Of a stretch of DNA of 40,950 bases, positions 32,170 through 40,950 are shown in pieces; the first letter of the stretch is position 1; every line of letters starts with the position of its first letter. The stretch lies in assembly GCA_964384825.1 (NCBI GenBank), contig CAYLMM010000021.1, forward strand, positions 1 through 40,950, in the 5' to 3' direction. The notes below the pieces were generated by a model. The model made no database searches. It was not told the DNA's origin and was given only the letters and a program-made list of their open reading frames with translations. A program made the translations under genes and the position numbers. This stretch comes from CAYLMM01 sp964384825. Its GTDB lineage: Bacteria > Krumholzibacteriota > Krumholzibacteriia > LZORAL124-64-63.

Positions 32170-33009
32170 CTACAACCCCCTCATGTGGCGGCGTCCCGAC
32201 CAGCGCTGCAGCAGGTTGATCGCCAGCAGCAGCAGGAACGAGAAAACCAGCAGCACCACCGCGATCGCGGTGGCCCCGGCGTAGTCGTACTGCTCGAGCT
32301 TGGCCACGATCAGCAGCGGCGCGATCTCGGTCTTCATCGGCATGTTGCCCGAGATGAAGACCACCGAGCCGTATTCCCCCAGCGCGCGGGCGAAGGCCAA
32401 CGCGAAGCCGGTCAGCAGGGCCGGCAGCACCGCGGGCAGGATGATCCGCCGGAAGGTCTGCAGGCGGTCGGCGCCCAGGCTGGCGGCGGCCTCCTCGAGC
32501 GAGGCGTCCAGATCCTCGAGCGCCGGCTGCAGGGTGCGCACCACGAAGGGCAGGCCGATGAACGTGAGCGCGACGGCCACCCCCAGCGGCGTGAAGGCGA
32601 CCTTCAGGCCCAGCGGGGCGAGGATCCTGCCGATCCAGCCGCCGGGCGCGTAGATGGTGGTCAGGGCGATGCCCGAGACCGCGGTCGGCAGGGCGAAGGG
32701 CAGGTCGATGACCGCGTCGACGATCTTGCGGCCCGGGAAGCGGTAGCGGACCAGGGTCCAGGCCACGGCGAAGCCGAAGACGGCGTTCAGCCCGGCGCCG
32801 AGCAGCGCGGCGCCGAAGCTCAGCCGGCAGGCCGCCACCACGCGCGGGGTGGTGACCGTTTGCCAGAACCCCTCCCAGCCCAGGGTCGCCGACTTGAAGA
32901 ACAGGGCCGACAGTGGGATCAGCGCGATCAGCGACAGGTAGAGAACGGCGAAACCCAGCGTCAGGCCGAAGCCGGGAACCACCGAATGCCTGCGGGCGAG
33001 CAAGCGCAT
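32170..33009 (-). CDS. cysT: Sulfate ABC transporter permease CysT (CysU)
   Basis: 279 residues, six-helix permease. LTLGFAVLYLSLIALIPLSALF opens the first helix. DAVIDLPFALPTAVSGIALTTIYAPGGWIG is the signature of the CysT subfamily. The EAA loop is SLEEAAASLGADRLQTFRRIILPAVLPAL, and GEYGSVVFISGNMPMKTEIAPL follows. It pairs with CysW to form the membrane channel. It starts 10 bases after the sbp stop. Confidence 0.93.
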   Translation of the reverse strand: MRLLARRHSVVPGFGLTLGFAVLYLSLIALIPLSALFFKSATLGWEGFWQTVTTPRVVAACRLSFGAALLGAGLNAVFGFAVAWTLVRYRFPGRKIVDAVIDLPFALPTAVSGIALTTIYAPGGWIGRILAPLGLKVAFTPLGVAVALTFIGLPFVVRTLQPALEDLDASLEEAAASLGADRLQTFRRIILPAVLPALLTGFALAFARALGEYGSVVFISGNMPMKTEIAPLLIVAKLEQYDYAGATAIAVVLLVFSFLLLLAINLLQRWSGRRHMRGL

Positions 33010-33019
33010 CTGCCTGTTC

Positions 33020-34105
33020 TCACTTTCCGGGCGCGTAGATCAGGTCGAAGATCCCGCCGTCGGTGAAATGGATGCGTTGCGCCTCGTTCCAGCCGCCGAA
33101 GACCTCGTCGACGGTCACCCGCTCCACCTCGGGGAAGCGCGCCATGTCGGCGGGGTCGGCGTGCTCTGGCAACGACGGGCGGTAGTAATGCTTCGCGGCC
33201 AGGCGCTGTCCGGTCGGCGAATAGAGCCAGGCCAGATATTCCTCGGCCGCCTCGCGGGTGCCGTGTTTGTCGGCCCAGGCGTCGGCCAGCGTCACCGGCG
33301 GCTCGGCCAGGATGCTCACCGAGGGCACGACGATGTCGAAGAGCTCGGGTCCCAACTCGTTGACCGCCAGGAACGCCTCGTTCTCCCAGGCCAGCAGCAC
33401 GTCGCCGATGCCCCGCTGCACGAAGGTGTTGGTCGCGCCGCGGGCGCCCGAATCGAGCACCGGCACGCGCCGGTACATCCGCGACACGAATTCCTGCGCC
33501 GCGATCTGCGCCGCGGCGACGTCTTCGGCCCGCGCGGGGTCGGCCAGCGCGTCCAGCCCGCCCAGCTCGCGATCGAGAGCCCAGGCCCAGGCCGCCAGGT
33601 AGTTCCATCGCGCCCCGCCGGAGGTCTTGGGATTGGGCGTGATGATCTCGATCCCGTCCTGCAGCAGGTCGCCCCAGTCGCGGATGCCCTTGGGGTTTCC
33701 CTTGCGCACCAGGAACACGATCGTCGAGGTGTAGGGGGCGCTGTTGTGGGGCAGCCGCTTCTGCCAGTCGGCCGGCAACAGCCCGGAGCGCTCGGCGATG
33801 GCGTCGATGTCGTAGGCCAGCGCCAGGGTGATCACGTCGGCCTCCAGCCCGTCGATCACCGCGCGCGCCTGCTTGCCCGCGCCGCCGTGCGACATGTCGA
33901 CCAGCACCCTCTGGCCGGTCCGCTCGTACCAGTGCTCGGCGAAGGCGGCGTTGTAGTCCTTGTAGAGCTCCCGGGTCGGGTCGTAGGAGACGTTCAGCAG
34001 GGTGATCTTCTTCCCGTCGTCCGATGATCCGTCGCCTCCGCATCCGCAGCACGTCAGGATCGCCAGCCCGCACAATACGATTCTCGATAGGCTTCCGATC
34101 TTCAT
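33020..34105 (-). CDS. sbp: Periplasmic sulfate-binding protein (Sbp/CysP family)
   Basis: 361 residues with an N-terminal export signal (MKIGSLSRIVLCGLAIL) followed by a cysteine cluster TCCGCGG, probably a lipoprotein anchor although no textbook lipobox is evident. Mature protein motifs are LLNVSYDPTRELYKDYNAAF, VDMSHGGAGKQARAVIDGLE, DVITLALAYDIDAIAE, and TPNPKTSGGARWNYLAAWAWA. These are closer to sulfate-binding Sbp than to thiosulfate-binding CysP (whose equivalent is SHAGSSKQA). It delivers sulfate to the CysTWA importer. It is the first gene of the operon, with GGGAGGATCGG before the ATG, and is divergent from a sigma-54-type regulator. Confidence 0.93.
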   Translation of the reverse strand: MKIGSLSRIVLCGLAILTCCGCGGDGSSDDGKKITLLNVSYDPTRELYKDYNAAFAEHWYERTGQRVLVDMSHGGAGKQARAVIDGLEADVITLALAYDIDAIAERSGLLPADWQKRLPHNSAPYTSTIVFLVRKGNPKGIRDWGDLLQDGIEIITPNPKTSGGARWNYLAAWAWALDRELGGLDALADPARAEDVAAAQIAAQEFVSRMYRRVPVLDSGARGATNTFVQRGIGDVLLAWENEAFLAVNELGPELFDIVVPSVSILAEPPVTLADAWADKHGTREAAEEYLAWLYSPTGQRLAAKHYYRPSLPEHADPADMARFPEVERVTVDEVFGGWNEAQRIHFTDGGIFDLIYAPGK

Positions 34106-34204
34106 TCCGATCCTCCCTTTCCGGAAGAGTTATCGTTGTTTACTGCAATATCCATGCCCCTGGTCGTTCGTTTTCAAGTTGTTGCCGCCCAGGGATTCAC
34201 GGGA

Positions 34205-34233
34205 TTGCGAAATATCCCCCGATGATATATGAT
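34205..34233 (+). promoter_or_regulatory. Promoter of the sigma-54-type activator gene
   Basis: TTGCGA (34205-34210; 4/6), 17-base spacer, TATGAT (34228-34233; 5/6). Transcription would begin near 34240, leaving about 47 bases of leader ending in CGGGAGGGGCC before the ATG at 34287. This intergenic region (34106-34286) is the most AT-rich in this part of the window. A leftward sbp promoter should also lie here, but only a weak candidate (TTGAAA about 80 bases before sbp) is visible. Confidence 0.5.
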
Positions 34234-34256
34234 GGATTAACTGGAATATATGACGG
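34225..34256. repeat. Direct repeat ATATATGAYGG, possible operator
   Basis: ATATATGATGG (34225-34235) and ATATATGACGG (34246-34256) are 21 bases apart start to start, two helical turns, so both copies face the same side of the DNA. The first overlaps the -10 element of the rightward promoter and the second overlaps the start of the transcript. Confidence 0.5.
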
Positions 34257-34286
34257 TTCGGTCCGTGAAATGATACGGGAGGGGCC

Positions 34287-35897
34287 ATGCCCAGCGGTTT
34301 GAATTGGCACCGCGATCTCTGGCGCGAAGCGTGCCGTCATTCGGATGTCGGCGAGTTGACCGAACGGGTCGCGGGGATGATCTGCGGCGTGTTGCCGATC
34401 ACCGCCCTGGTCGTCCGCCGTCCCGATGCCGACGGCGAGGTATTCGTGACCGTGGGCGTGGGCGTGGGCGCGGCCGGGCGAGGGGATCGTCCGGTCGGTT
34501 CACCGGCCGTGGTTGTCGGCGGACGCACTCCGGTCACCCGGGAAGAGCGGAAGGATTTCCGTGCCTGGGCCGCCGAGGGCGAGGTGACGGTCGTGGAAGC
34601 GGGCGGGACGCAGGCTGCGGCCGCCGCGCCGGCCGTTGCACGGGGCGCGGCCCGGGCCCTGCCCGAAGGTCTGACCGGACGGATCCTGGCGCTGCCCCTG
34701 TCCGGGGCGGGGCCGATGCCCGGGGTCCTCTTCGCGCTGCTGGCCCCGGACGCGAAGGTGCGCGAGAGGGTGCGCCAGCAGGTGGCCCTGCTGCGCGAAC
34801 CGCTGACCACCGCCCTGGAGAACGACCGCCGCATGCGCGAACTGGTCGAACTGCGGCGCAGCGCCGAGGAGGACAAGCGCTTCCTGCTGCGTCGTCTGGG
34901 CCGCGACGCGGTGCTCGAGACGGTCATCGGCTCCGAGGGCGGCCTGAAGGGCGTGATGGAGCGCGTCACGATGGCCGCCCCTTCGGACGTGCCGATCCTG
35001 ATCCTCGGCGAGACGGGTTCGGGCAAGGAGGTCATCGCCCGCGCCATCCACGCCCGTTCGCGGCGATCGGCGGGCCCCTTCACCCGCGTCAACTGCGGCG
35101 CCATCGCCCCGGAACTGGTCGATTCCGAGCTTTTCGGCCACGAGAAGGGCAGTTTCACCGGCGCCACCGCGACGCGCCGCGGCTGGTTCGAGCGCTCCGA
35201 CGGGGGCACCCTGCTGCTGGACGAGATCGGCGAACTGCCCAAGGCGGCCCAGGTGCGGCTGCTGCGGGTGCTGCAGGACGGTTCGGTCCAGCGCGTCGGC
35301 GGCGAGAAGACCCTGTCGGTCGACGTGCGCGTGGTCGCCGCCACCCATCGCGATCTGGGGATGATGGTGCAGAGCGGCGAGTTCCGCGAGGATCTGTGGT
35401 ACCGGCTGGCCGTCTTCCCGCTGGTGCTGCCGCCGCTGCGCGAACGCCCCGAGGACATCCCCGATCTGGTCGAGATGCTGGTGCGCCGGGCGTCGCGGCG
35501 TTTCGGCCTGCGCCCGCGCCGCCCGACGGCCGACGACCTGAAGATGCTGACGATGTACGACTGGCCCGGCAACGTGCGCGAACTGGGTTCGGTGATCGAC
35601 CGGGCGTCGATCCTGGGCGAGGGGCGCCGGCTGGAGATCGCCAAGGCGCTGGGCGTGACCGTCGGCGCGCGGACCCGGGCGCGCGGGACGAACGGCCAGG
35701 CCAAGGCTCCGGATCCGACGGGGGAGATCGCGTCGCTGGACGAGGCCGTGACCGCGCACATCCGCCGGGCCCTGGCCGCCGCGCGCGGAAGGATCGAGGG
35801 CCGGGGCGGCGCGGCCGAGATGCTGCGCATCAACCCGCATACCCTGCGGGCGAGGATGCGCAAGCTGGGGATCGACTGGAGCCGCTACCGGGTCTGA
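34287..35897 (+). CDS. Sigma-54-dependent transcriptional activator (AAA+ enhancer-binding protein)
   Basis: 536 residues. The N-terminal 200 residues look like a degenerate GAF-type sensor domain with alanine/glycine-rich loops and no response-regulator receiver. The AAA+ domain (about 212-440) has Walker A GETGSGKE (241-248), the sigma-54 contact loop as GSFTGA (288-293; GAFTGA in the consensus), Walker B GGTLLLDEIGE (307-317), RLLRVLQDGSVQRVGG and FREDLWYRLAVFPLVLPPLRER. The C-terminus is a Fis-type helix-turn-helix (GGAAEMLRINPHTLRARMRKLGI). It needs an RpoN-type holoenzyme. It is divergent from the sulfate operon, a position that makes regulation of that operon possible but does not prove it. 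No good -24/-12 element was found between the two. Confidence 0.9.
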   Translation: MPSGLNWHRDLWREACRHSDVGELTERVAGMICGVLPITALVVRRPDADGEVFVTVGVGVGAAGRGDRPVGSPAVVVGGRTPVTREERKDFRAWAAEGEVTVVEAGGTQAAAAAPAVARGAARALPEGLTGRILALPLSGAGPMPGVLFALLAPDAKVRERVRQQVALLREPLTTALENDRRMRELVELRRSAEEDKRFLLRRLGRDAVLETVIGSEGGLKGVMERVTMAAPSDVPILILGETGSGKEVIARAIHARSRRSAGPFTRVNCGAIAPELVDSELFGHEKGSFTGATATRRGWFERSDGGTLLLDEIGELPKAAQVRLLRVLQDGSVQRVGGEKTLSVDVRVVAATHRDLGMMVQSGEFREDLWYRLAVFPLVLPPLRERPEDIPDLVEMLVRRASRRFGLRPRRPTADDLKMLTMYDWPGNVRELGSVIDRASILGEGRRLEIAKALGVTVGARTRARGTNGQAKAPDPTGEIASLDEAVTAHIRRALAAARGRIEGRGGAAEMLRINPHTLRARMRKLGIDWSRYRV

Positions 35898-35936
35898 GGC
35901 CGGGGACGCCGCGCCGTTCGCTCCGGCCGCGGAGGC

Positions 35937-37142
35937 TCAGCGCAGCCAGTGTCCCAGCGCCACGCCCAGGAAGGTCGCCACCGCGTAGCCCAGGGTGCCG
36001 CAGAGGATCGCCGGCATCACCAGATGCCGCCAGCGCCGCGCCGCGGCCATCGCCGCCGCGGTGGTCGGGCCGCCCATGTTGGCGTTCGAGGCGATCACCA
36101 GTTCCCGCAGGTCCAGCCGCAGCAGTCGGCCGACTGCCAGCAGGATCCCCAGGTGGATCGTCAGGATCAGCGCCGCGAACACGAAGAGCGACGGACCCAC
36201 CTTCAGCACGGTCATCACGTTGGCGCTCGCGCCGATCACCGCGAAGAAGATCTGCATCAGGAAGCCGCCGACGGCCTCGGCGCCCGCCAGCCGCCGCATC
36301 GGGCGGGGGAAGACGGTCGCCAAGGTCACCGTCAGCGCGGTCACGATCAGGATGCCGCCGCCGCCCAGGCCCAGCGCCCCGGCCAGTCCGTATCCCGCCG
36401 CGCACAATCCCAGGGCCAGGGCCAGCGCGCAGGAGAGGCGGGTGACGTCGGGGAAGCGCTCGGGATCGTCGCCGGCGGGCGCCGCGGTCTCTGGCGCGGC
36501 CGCCGCGGATCCGTCCGGGCCCGCCGCCGGCTCGCCGCCCGGATTCGCCGCCGGTGCCGTCTCGTTGCCCAGCTCCCGCCGCGGAAACCGCCGTTTCAGC
36601 CATCCCACCGAGGGCAGGGTGAACAGCACCAGGAAATACAGGGCCATCACCAGGTTGTCCGCGGCCACGCCGGCGGTCAGCAGGTCGCCCGAATGCAGGC
36701 CCACCGCCTCGGCCGCCGCCGCGTAGTTCATCGAGCCGCCGATGTAGGTGGCCGAGAAGATCGCCGCCAGGCGCCATCCCTCCGGGCCCAGCGGCACCAC
36801 GTGGAAGGCGATGATGGTGCCCGCGACCGTCCCGGCCGCGCCGATGAAGTAGGCGATCAGCGTGGGCCCGGCCTCGCGCAGGATCCGCCGCAGGTCGGCC
36901 CGGAACAGCAGCAGCGGGATGGCCAGCGGCACCAGGTACGACCACGTCACGTCGTAGGCCGGCACGCCCGCGGCCGGGATCACGCCGGTGTTCGAGAGCA
37001 CGAAGGTGAACGCCATGGTCATCACCACCGCCGAGAGCCTGCGTCCGATCCTCCGCTTCTCGGCCCACAGCCCGAAGGCGGCTCCGGCCAGCAGGATCGC
37101 CCAGATCGCCCAGTCCATCTCCGGCGTGATCAGCGTCTTCAA
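35937..37142 (-). CDS. DUF819-family membrane transporter-like protein
   Basis: 401 residues with roughly ten hydrophobic helices. Family landmarks of DUF819 (YjcL-type) proteins are LSNTGVIPAAGVPAYD, VPLAIPLLLFRADLRRILREAGPTLIAYF, FSATYIGGSMNYAAAAEAVGL, and SNANMGGPTTAAAMAAARRW. A long proline/alanine-rich cytoplasmic-looking loop lies in the middle (NETAPAANPGGEPAAGPDGS). The start is TTG at 37142-37140 with AAGGAG 6 bases before it. Function is unproven; the fold resembles carboxylate/amino-acid exchangers. It follows pgeF by 50 bases in the same direction. Confidence 0.82.
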   Translation of the reverse strand: MKTLITPEMDWAIWAILLAGAAFGLWAEKRRIGRRLSAVVMTMAFTFVLSNTGVIPAAGVPAYDVTWSYLVPLAIPLLLFRADLRRILREAGPTLIAYFIGAAGTVAGTIIAFHVVPLGPEGWRLAAIFSATYIGGSMNYAAAAEAVGLHSGDLLTAGVAADNLVMALYFLVLFTLPSVGWLKRRFPRRELGNETAPAANPGGEPAAGPDGSAAAAPETAAPAGDDPERFPDVTRLSCALALALGLCAAGYGLAGALGLGGGGILIVTALTVTLATVFPRPMRRLAGAEAVGGFLMQIFFAVIGASANVMTVLKVGPSLFVFAALILTIHLGILLAVGRLLRLDLRELVIASNANMGGPTTAAAMAAARRWRHLVMPAILCGTLGYAVATFLGVALGHWLR

Positions 37143-37192
37143 GCTCGTCTCCTTCGTGGTCGCAGGTCGTGGATGTCCGCTCGCATGGGATT

Positions 37193-37960
37193 TCAGTCCG
37201 AGGCGCCGATGATCGCCGGGAACCGCTCGGATGTCCGGTCGCGCCGCCAGCTCGGGTAGAGCTTCGGCCCGCAGATCGTGCAGGCGCCCGCCGGGTGGAT
37301 GTTTCCGGGCGGGACGCCGGCGCGCTCGAGGGCGTCGCGGGCGGCGGCCCAGAGATCGAAATAAAGCCCGCCGTCGCGTTCGGGAAAGAAATCCGCCGCA
37401 TGGGGGCCGATCCGTTCGACGGCCTCGGCGCGCACCTCGGGACCCACTTCGTAGCAGCAGGGGCCGGCCGAGGGGCAGATGCAGACGGTCAGGTCGGCGG
37501 CCGCCACGCCGTGGTCATCGCGCAGCGAAGCGATCATCCGGCCGGCGATGCCGCGCACCGTCGAGCGCCAGGAGGCGTGGGCCATGCCGGCCGCGGGGCG
37601 GCCTTCGGAACCGCGCCCGAAGGCCAGCAGCAGGGGGCAATCGGCCGAGAATCCGACCACGCCCAGGCCCGGGGCCGAAGTCGTCAGGGCGTCGCCCTCG
37701 CCCGCGAATCCTCCGGAATTCGTGGCGACGACCGTCGCGCCGTGGACCTGCCGCAGCCAGGCCGCGTCCCGCAGGCCGATCGCCCGGGCCAGTCCGCGCA
37801 GCGTCGCGGCGGTGTCGGGATGGTCGGGCGGGGTCGAAACCAGCGGCCCGCGAACGGTGCCGACGGCGTGGACGGCGCGGTCCAGCGCGGCCAGGGCGGC
37901 GAAGCGTCCCAGCGTCAGTCCGGCGGGTCCGGGTTCGAGGCTGTAGGCCGGAAGGGGCAA
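37193..37960 (-). CDS. pgeF: YfiH/PgeF-family multicopper-type purine nucleoside phosphorylase (peptidoglycan editing factor)
   Basis: 255 residues of the YfiH (DUF152) family, zinc/copper enzymes acting on purine nucleosides and implicated in peptidoglycan precursor quality control. Conserved metal-site segments are WLRQVHGATVV, GFSADCPLLL, AGMAHASWRSTVRGIAGRMI, and PSAGPCCYEVGPEV. The C-terminal part has GACTICGPKLYPSWRRD (usually C-T-x-x-x-x-x-F-F-S-Y-R-R-D/E). The only plausible start is TTG at 37960-37958 with GGAGG 6 bases before. It is transcribed ahead of the DUF819 gene and diverges from asnS. Confidence 0.86.
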   Translation of the reverse strand: MPLPAYSLEPGPAGLTLGRFAALAALDRAVHAVGTVRGPLVSTPPDHPDTAATLRGLARAIGLRDAAWLRQVHGATVVATNSGGFAGEGDALTTSAPGLGVVGFSADCPLLLAFGRGSEGRPAAGMAHASWRSTVRGIAGRMIASLRDDHGVAAADLTVCICPSAGPCCYEVGPEVRAEAVERIGPHAADFFPERDGGLYFDLWAAARDALERAGVPPGNIHPAGACTICGPKLYPSWRRDRTSERFPAIIGASD

Positions 37961-37989
37961 GCGGCACCTCCGGGGCGCGCGGCTCGGGT

Positions 37990-38018
37990 TTGCCCTGCGG
38001 GCGGATATGCCCCATAAT
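37990..38018 (+). promoter_or_regulatory. Promoter of asnS
   Basis: TTGCCC (37990-37995; 4/6), 17-base spacer, CATAAT (38013-38018; 5/6). A leader of about 43 bases ends in ACCGAAGGAAAACGTC before the asnS ATG. No attenuator or T-box is evident in this short leader. Confidence 0.5.
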
Positions 38019-38067
38019 GTCGCGCAACGCCAGTGTTCCCGTCCACATCGAACCGAAGGAAAACGTC

Positions 38068-39468
<1,401 letters not shown>

Positions 39469-39488
39469 ATCCCTTCCGTCAGGCCCGT

Positions 39489-39510
39489 CCGGGGAGCCCT
39501 CACTCCCCGG
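39489..39510. terminator. Small hairpin between asnS and the convergent propeller gene
   Basis: CCGGGGAG (39489-39496) / CTCCCCGG (39503-39510) with a 6-base loop. It straddles the stop codon of the leftward gene and lies 20 bases after asnS. No T tract, so bidirectional termination is only possible. Confidence 0.35.
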
Positions 39511-40950
39511 GCGCGGCGTGGATGACCGTGCCGTTGTGCCCCACCGCGAAGACGTCGCCCGAAGGCGATCCCCGCACATCGCAGACGTGGTCGAAGGTCG
39601 GGGTCTGCTGCTCGGTCCAGGCCGATCCGTCGTAGTGCAGGATCACGCCGTCGTAGCCGCAGGCGTAGACGTCGTCCGGGGCGTTGCCCCACACCCGCCA
39701 CAGCAGAACGTCGACGCCGCTTTCCATCGGCGACCAGCGCGAACCGTCGTAGTGCAGGATCGCGCCCTGGTCGCCGACGGCGAAGATGTCGTCCGCGCCG
39801 AAGCCCCAGACGCCGCGCAGGTTGGCCGCGACGCCCGACTCGATCGGCGACCACGCCGAGCCGTTCCAGTGCAGCATCATGCCCAGCACCCCGACCGCGT
39901 AGACGTCGTCGTCCGCGGTTCCCCAGACGCCGTACAGGGCGTCGGTGGTGCCGCTGTTCATAGCGGTCCAGGCCGCGGCGTCGCCGCGGATGATGGTGCC
40001 GCCGCCGCCCACGACGAAGATGTCGTTCGCCGCGGCGCTCCACATCGAGCTGAGGAACTGCGACGTGCCGGCGGGCGCGGCCAGCCATCCCGACCCCGTG
40101 TTGCAGAGGATCGTTCCGTGGTCGCCGCAGGCGTAGACGCTGCCGTCGGCGGCGCCCAGGACATCGCGCAGTTGCGTGTCCGCGCCGGACGACATCCCGG
40201 TCCAGCGTTCGCCGTTGTAGTGGACGATGGCGCCGTCGCGGCCGACCGCGTAGACGTCGTCGGCCGCCGCCGCCCAGACCCCGTTGAGATGATCACCGGA
40301 CAGGCCGCTGAGCGCGTATTCGTAGTCCTGTCCGTCGTGATGCAGGATCATGCCCGAGGCCAGGATGTAGATGTCGTCGGCCGCGCTGCCGGCGATGTCG
40401 GTGAACATCAGGGTCGCAGGGATGTCGAGCGTATGCCAGCCCGCGGCGTCGTGCGAATAGAAGCATCCCGAGGGCGAATAGCGGCCGACGGTGTAGAAGC
40501 TGCCCTCCTCGCAGCCCCACGCCTGGTAGAAGATCATGTAATCGTTGAAGGTGGAAGTCGTCCATTCGGCGCCGTCGTAATGCCGCCAGGCGCCTTTGCC
40601 GCCGACCAGGTTGACGTCGGTCGCCGAATTCACGCACACGCCCCAGTACTCGTTCAGCGGCGTGATGTCGCTGCCGGCCAGTTTCGTCCAGGCCTGGCCG
40701 TCGTAGTGGAAGATGTATCCCTTGAAGGCGACCGCGTAGACGTCGTTGCCGGAACTGCCGCCGATGTCGCGCACGTTGAAATCGTTCCAGTTCACGTCGG
40801 TGGTGTAGCCCGGAAACTGGGTCGAGCCCCAGTTCTGGCCGTTGAAATGCAGCACGTGATTGTCGTGGCCGACGGCGAAGATGTCGCTCAGCGAACTGCC
40901 CCAGATGCGGTTGATCTCCCAGTCGACGCCCGTGGTCATGGCGGCCCAGC
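39500..40950 (-). CDS. Repeat protein of about twelve 39-residue propeller-like units, 5' truncated
   Basis: The frame runs off the right edge: upstream of the ATG at 40939 the codons read W-A-A, continuing the repeat pattern, so the true start is outside the window. The visible 482 residues hold about twelve tandem units of the form L-x-G-V-W-G-x-x-x-D-D-V-Y-A-V-G-x-x-G-x-I-x-H-Y-D-G-x-x-W-x-x-M-x-S-G, the last one short. This pattern is typical of predicted beta-propeller or BNR-like surface proteins in FCB-related and myxobacterial genomes. Late units are regular (DDVYAVG, DDIFAVG); units 3-5 have diverged. The protein ends in VIHAAPGE without the NPFNP sorting tail seen in the other secreted proteins here. 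Signal peptide not visible. Function unknown. Confidence 0.85.
   Translation of the reverse strand, partial: WAAMTTGVDWEINRIWGSSLSDIFAVGHDNHVLHFNGQNWGSTQFPGYTTDVNWNDFNVRDIGGSSGNDVYAVAFKGYIFHYDGQAWTKLAGSDITPLNEYWGVCVNSATDVNLVGGKGAWRHYDGAEWTTSTFNDYMIFYQAWGCEEGSFYTVGRYSPSGCFYSHDAAGWHTLDIPATLMFTDIAGSAADDIYILASGMILHHDGQDYEYALSGLSGDHLNGVWAAAADDVYAVGRDGAIVHYNGERWTGMSSGADTQLRDVLGAADGSVYACGDHGTILCNTGSGWLAAPAGTSQFLSSMWSAAANDIFVVGGGGTIIRGDAAAWTAMNSGTTDALYGVWGTADDDVYAVGVLGMMLHWNGSAWSPIESGVAANLRGVWGFGADDIFAVGDQGAILHYDGSRWSPMESGVDVLLWRVWGNAPDDVYACGYDGVILHYDGSAWTEQQTPTFDHVCDVRGSPSGDVFAVGHNGTVIHAAPGE

Noticed and set aside
34300..34318. TGGCACCGCGATCTCTGG as a sigma-54 -24/-12 promoter
   Set aside because: The -12 part (TTGCA expected) is absent, and the site lies inside the start of the activator coding sequence.
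39500..40950. Regularly spaced repeats of about 117 bases, which could suggest a CRISPR or satellite array
   Set aside because: The period equals 39 codons, the frame is open throughout and the similarity is at protein level, so it is a coding repeat.

Overview
The window is GC-rich bacterial DNA from a draft assembly: there is a run of 10 Ns at 11120-11129, and genes are cut at both window edges. Two large secreted proteins end in the 'NPFNPxTxIPFTL ... GRLV ... G.YFY ... RKMM(L/I)LK' C-terminal domain. This tail is typical of candidate phyla around the Fibrobacteres-Chlorobi-Bacteroidetes group, such as Eisenbacteria, Krumholzibacteriota and Zixibacteria. TolC/RND, lipoprotein and HflKC genes indicate a Gram-negative envelope. 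The phylum is inferred; no rRNA or other taxonomic marker lies here. No tRNA, rRNA, CRISPR array or transposase gene was found.

Left part (1-9400): the end of a cysteine-rich protein of unknown function; a small membrane methyltransferase-like protein; hflK-hflC; two tandem paralogous secreted proteins of identical length (555 aa) built from a four-fold repeated domain plus the sorting tail; an MFS transporter; a 28-bp perfect inverted repeat (REPIN-like) at a convergent junction; and msrC (free methionine-R-sulfoxide reductase), transcribed leftward.

Middle (9389-18875): a TetR-controlled tripartite efflux operon with a palindromic operator in front: tetR, a periplasmic-binding-domain/TolC fusion interrupted by the assembly gap, an HlyD/AcrA-type lipoprotein and an AcrB-type pump. 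Consecutive genes overlap by 4 bp. A POT-family peptide transporter and the thiol peroxidase gene tpx follow.

Region 18902-23111 is the most unusual. A good promoter drives acpS, which has no normal start codon and probably begins at CTG. It is followed by an acetyl-CoA-synthetase-like enzyme, a free-standing acyl carrier protein, a Kbl-like alpha-oxoamine synthase and an unrecognised 101-aa protein. The order suggests activation of a short acid, loading onto a dedicated carrier protein and condensation with an amino acid. That function is inferred.

Region 23116-29541 holds an HD-domain protein and a sucrose locus: PfkB-type fructokinase, sucrose-phosphate synthase and sucrose synthase in one leftward operon, with sucrose-phosphate phosphatase divergent. 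Together they can make sucrose and also cleave or recycle it.

Right part (29699-40950): a small unknown gene; a complete sulfate ABC importer operon (sbp-cysT-cysW-cysA, leftward); a divergent sigma-54-type activator gene; a pgeF (YfiH-type) and DUF819 transporter pair with TTG starts; asnS; and a 5'-truncated protein of about twelve 39-residue propeller-like repeats. Strongly GC-biased codon use creates very long antisense open frames throughout; these were judged to be shadows.
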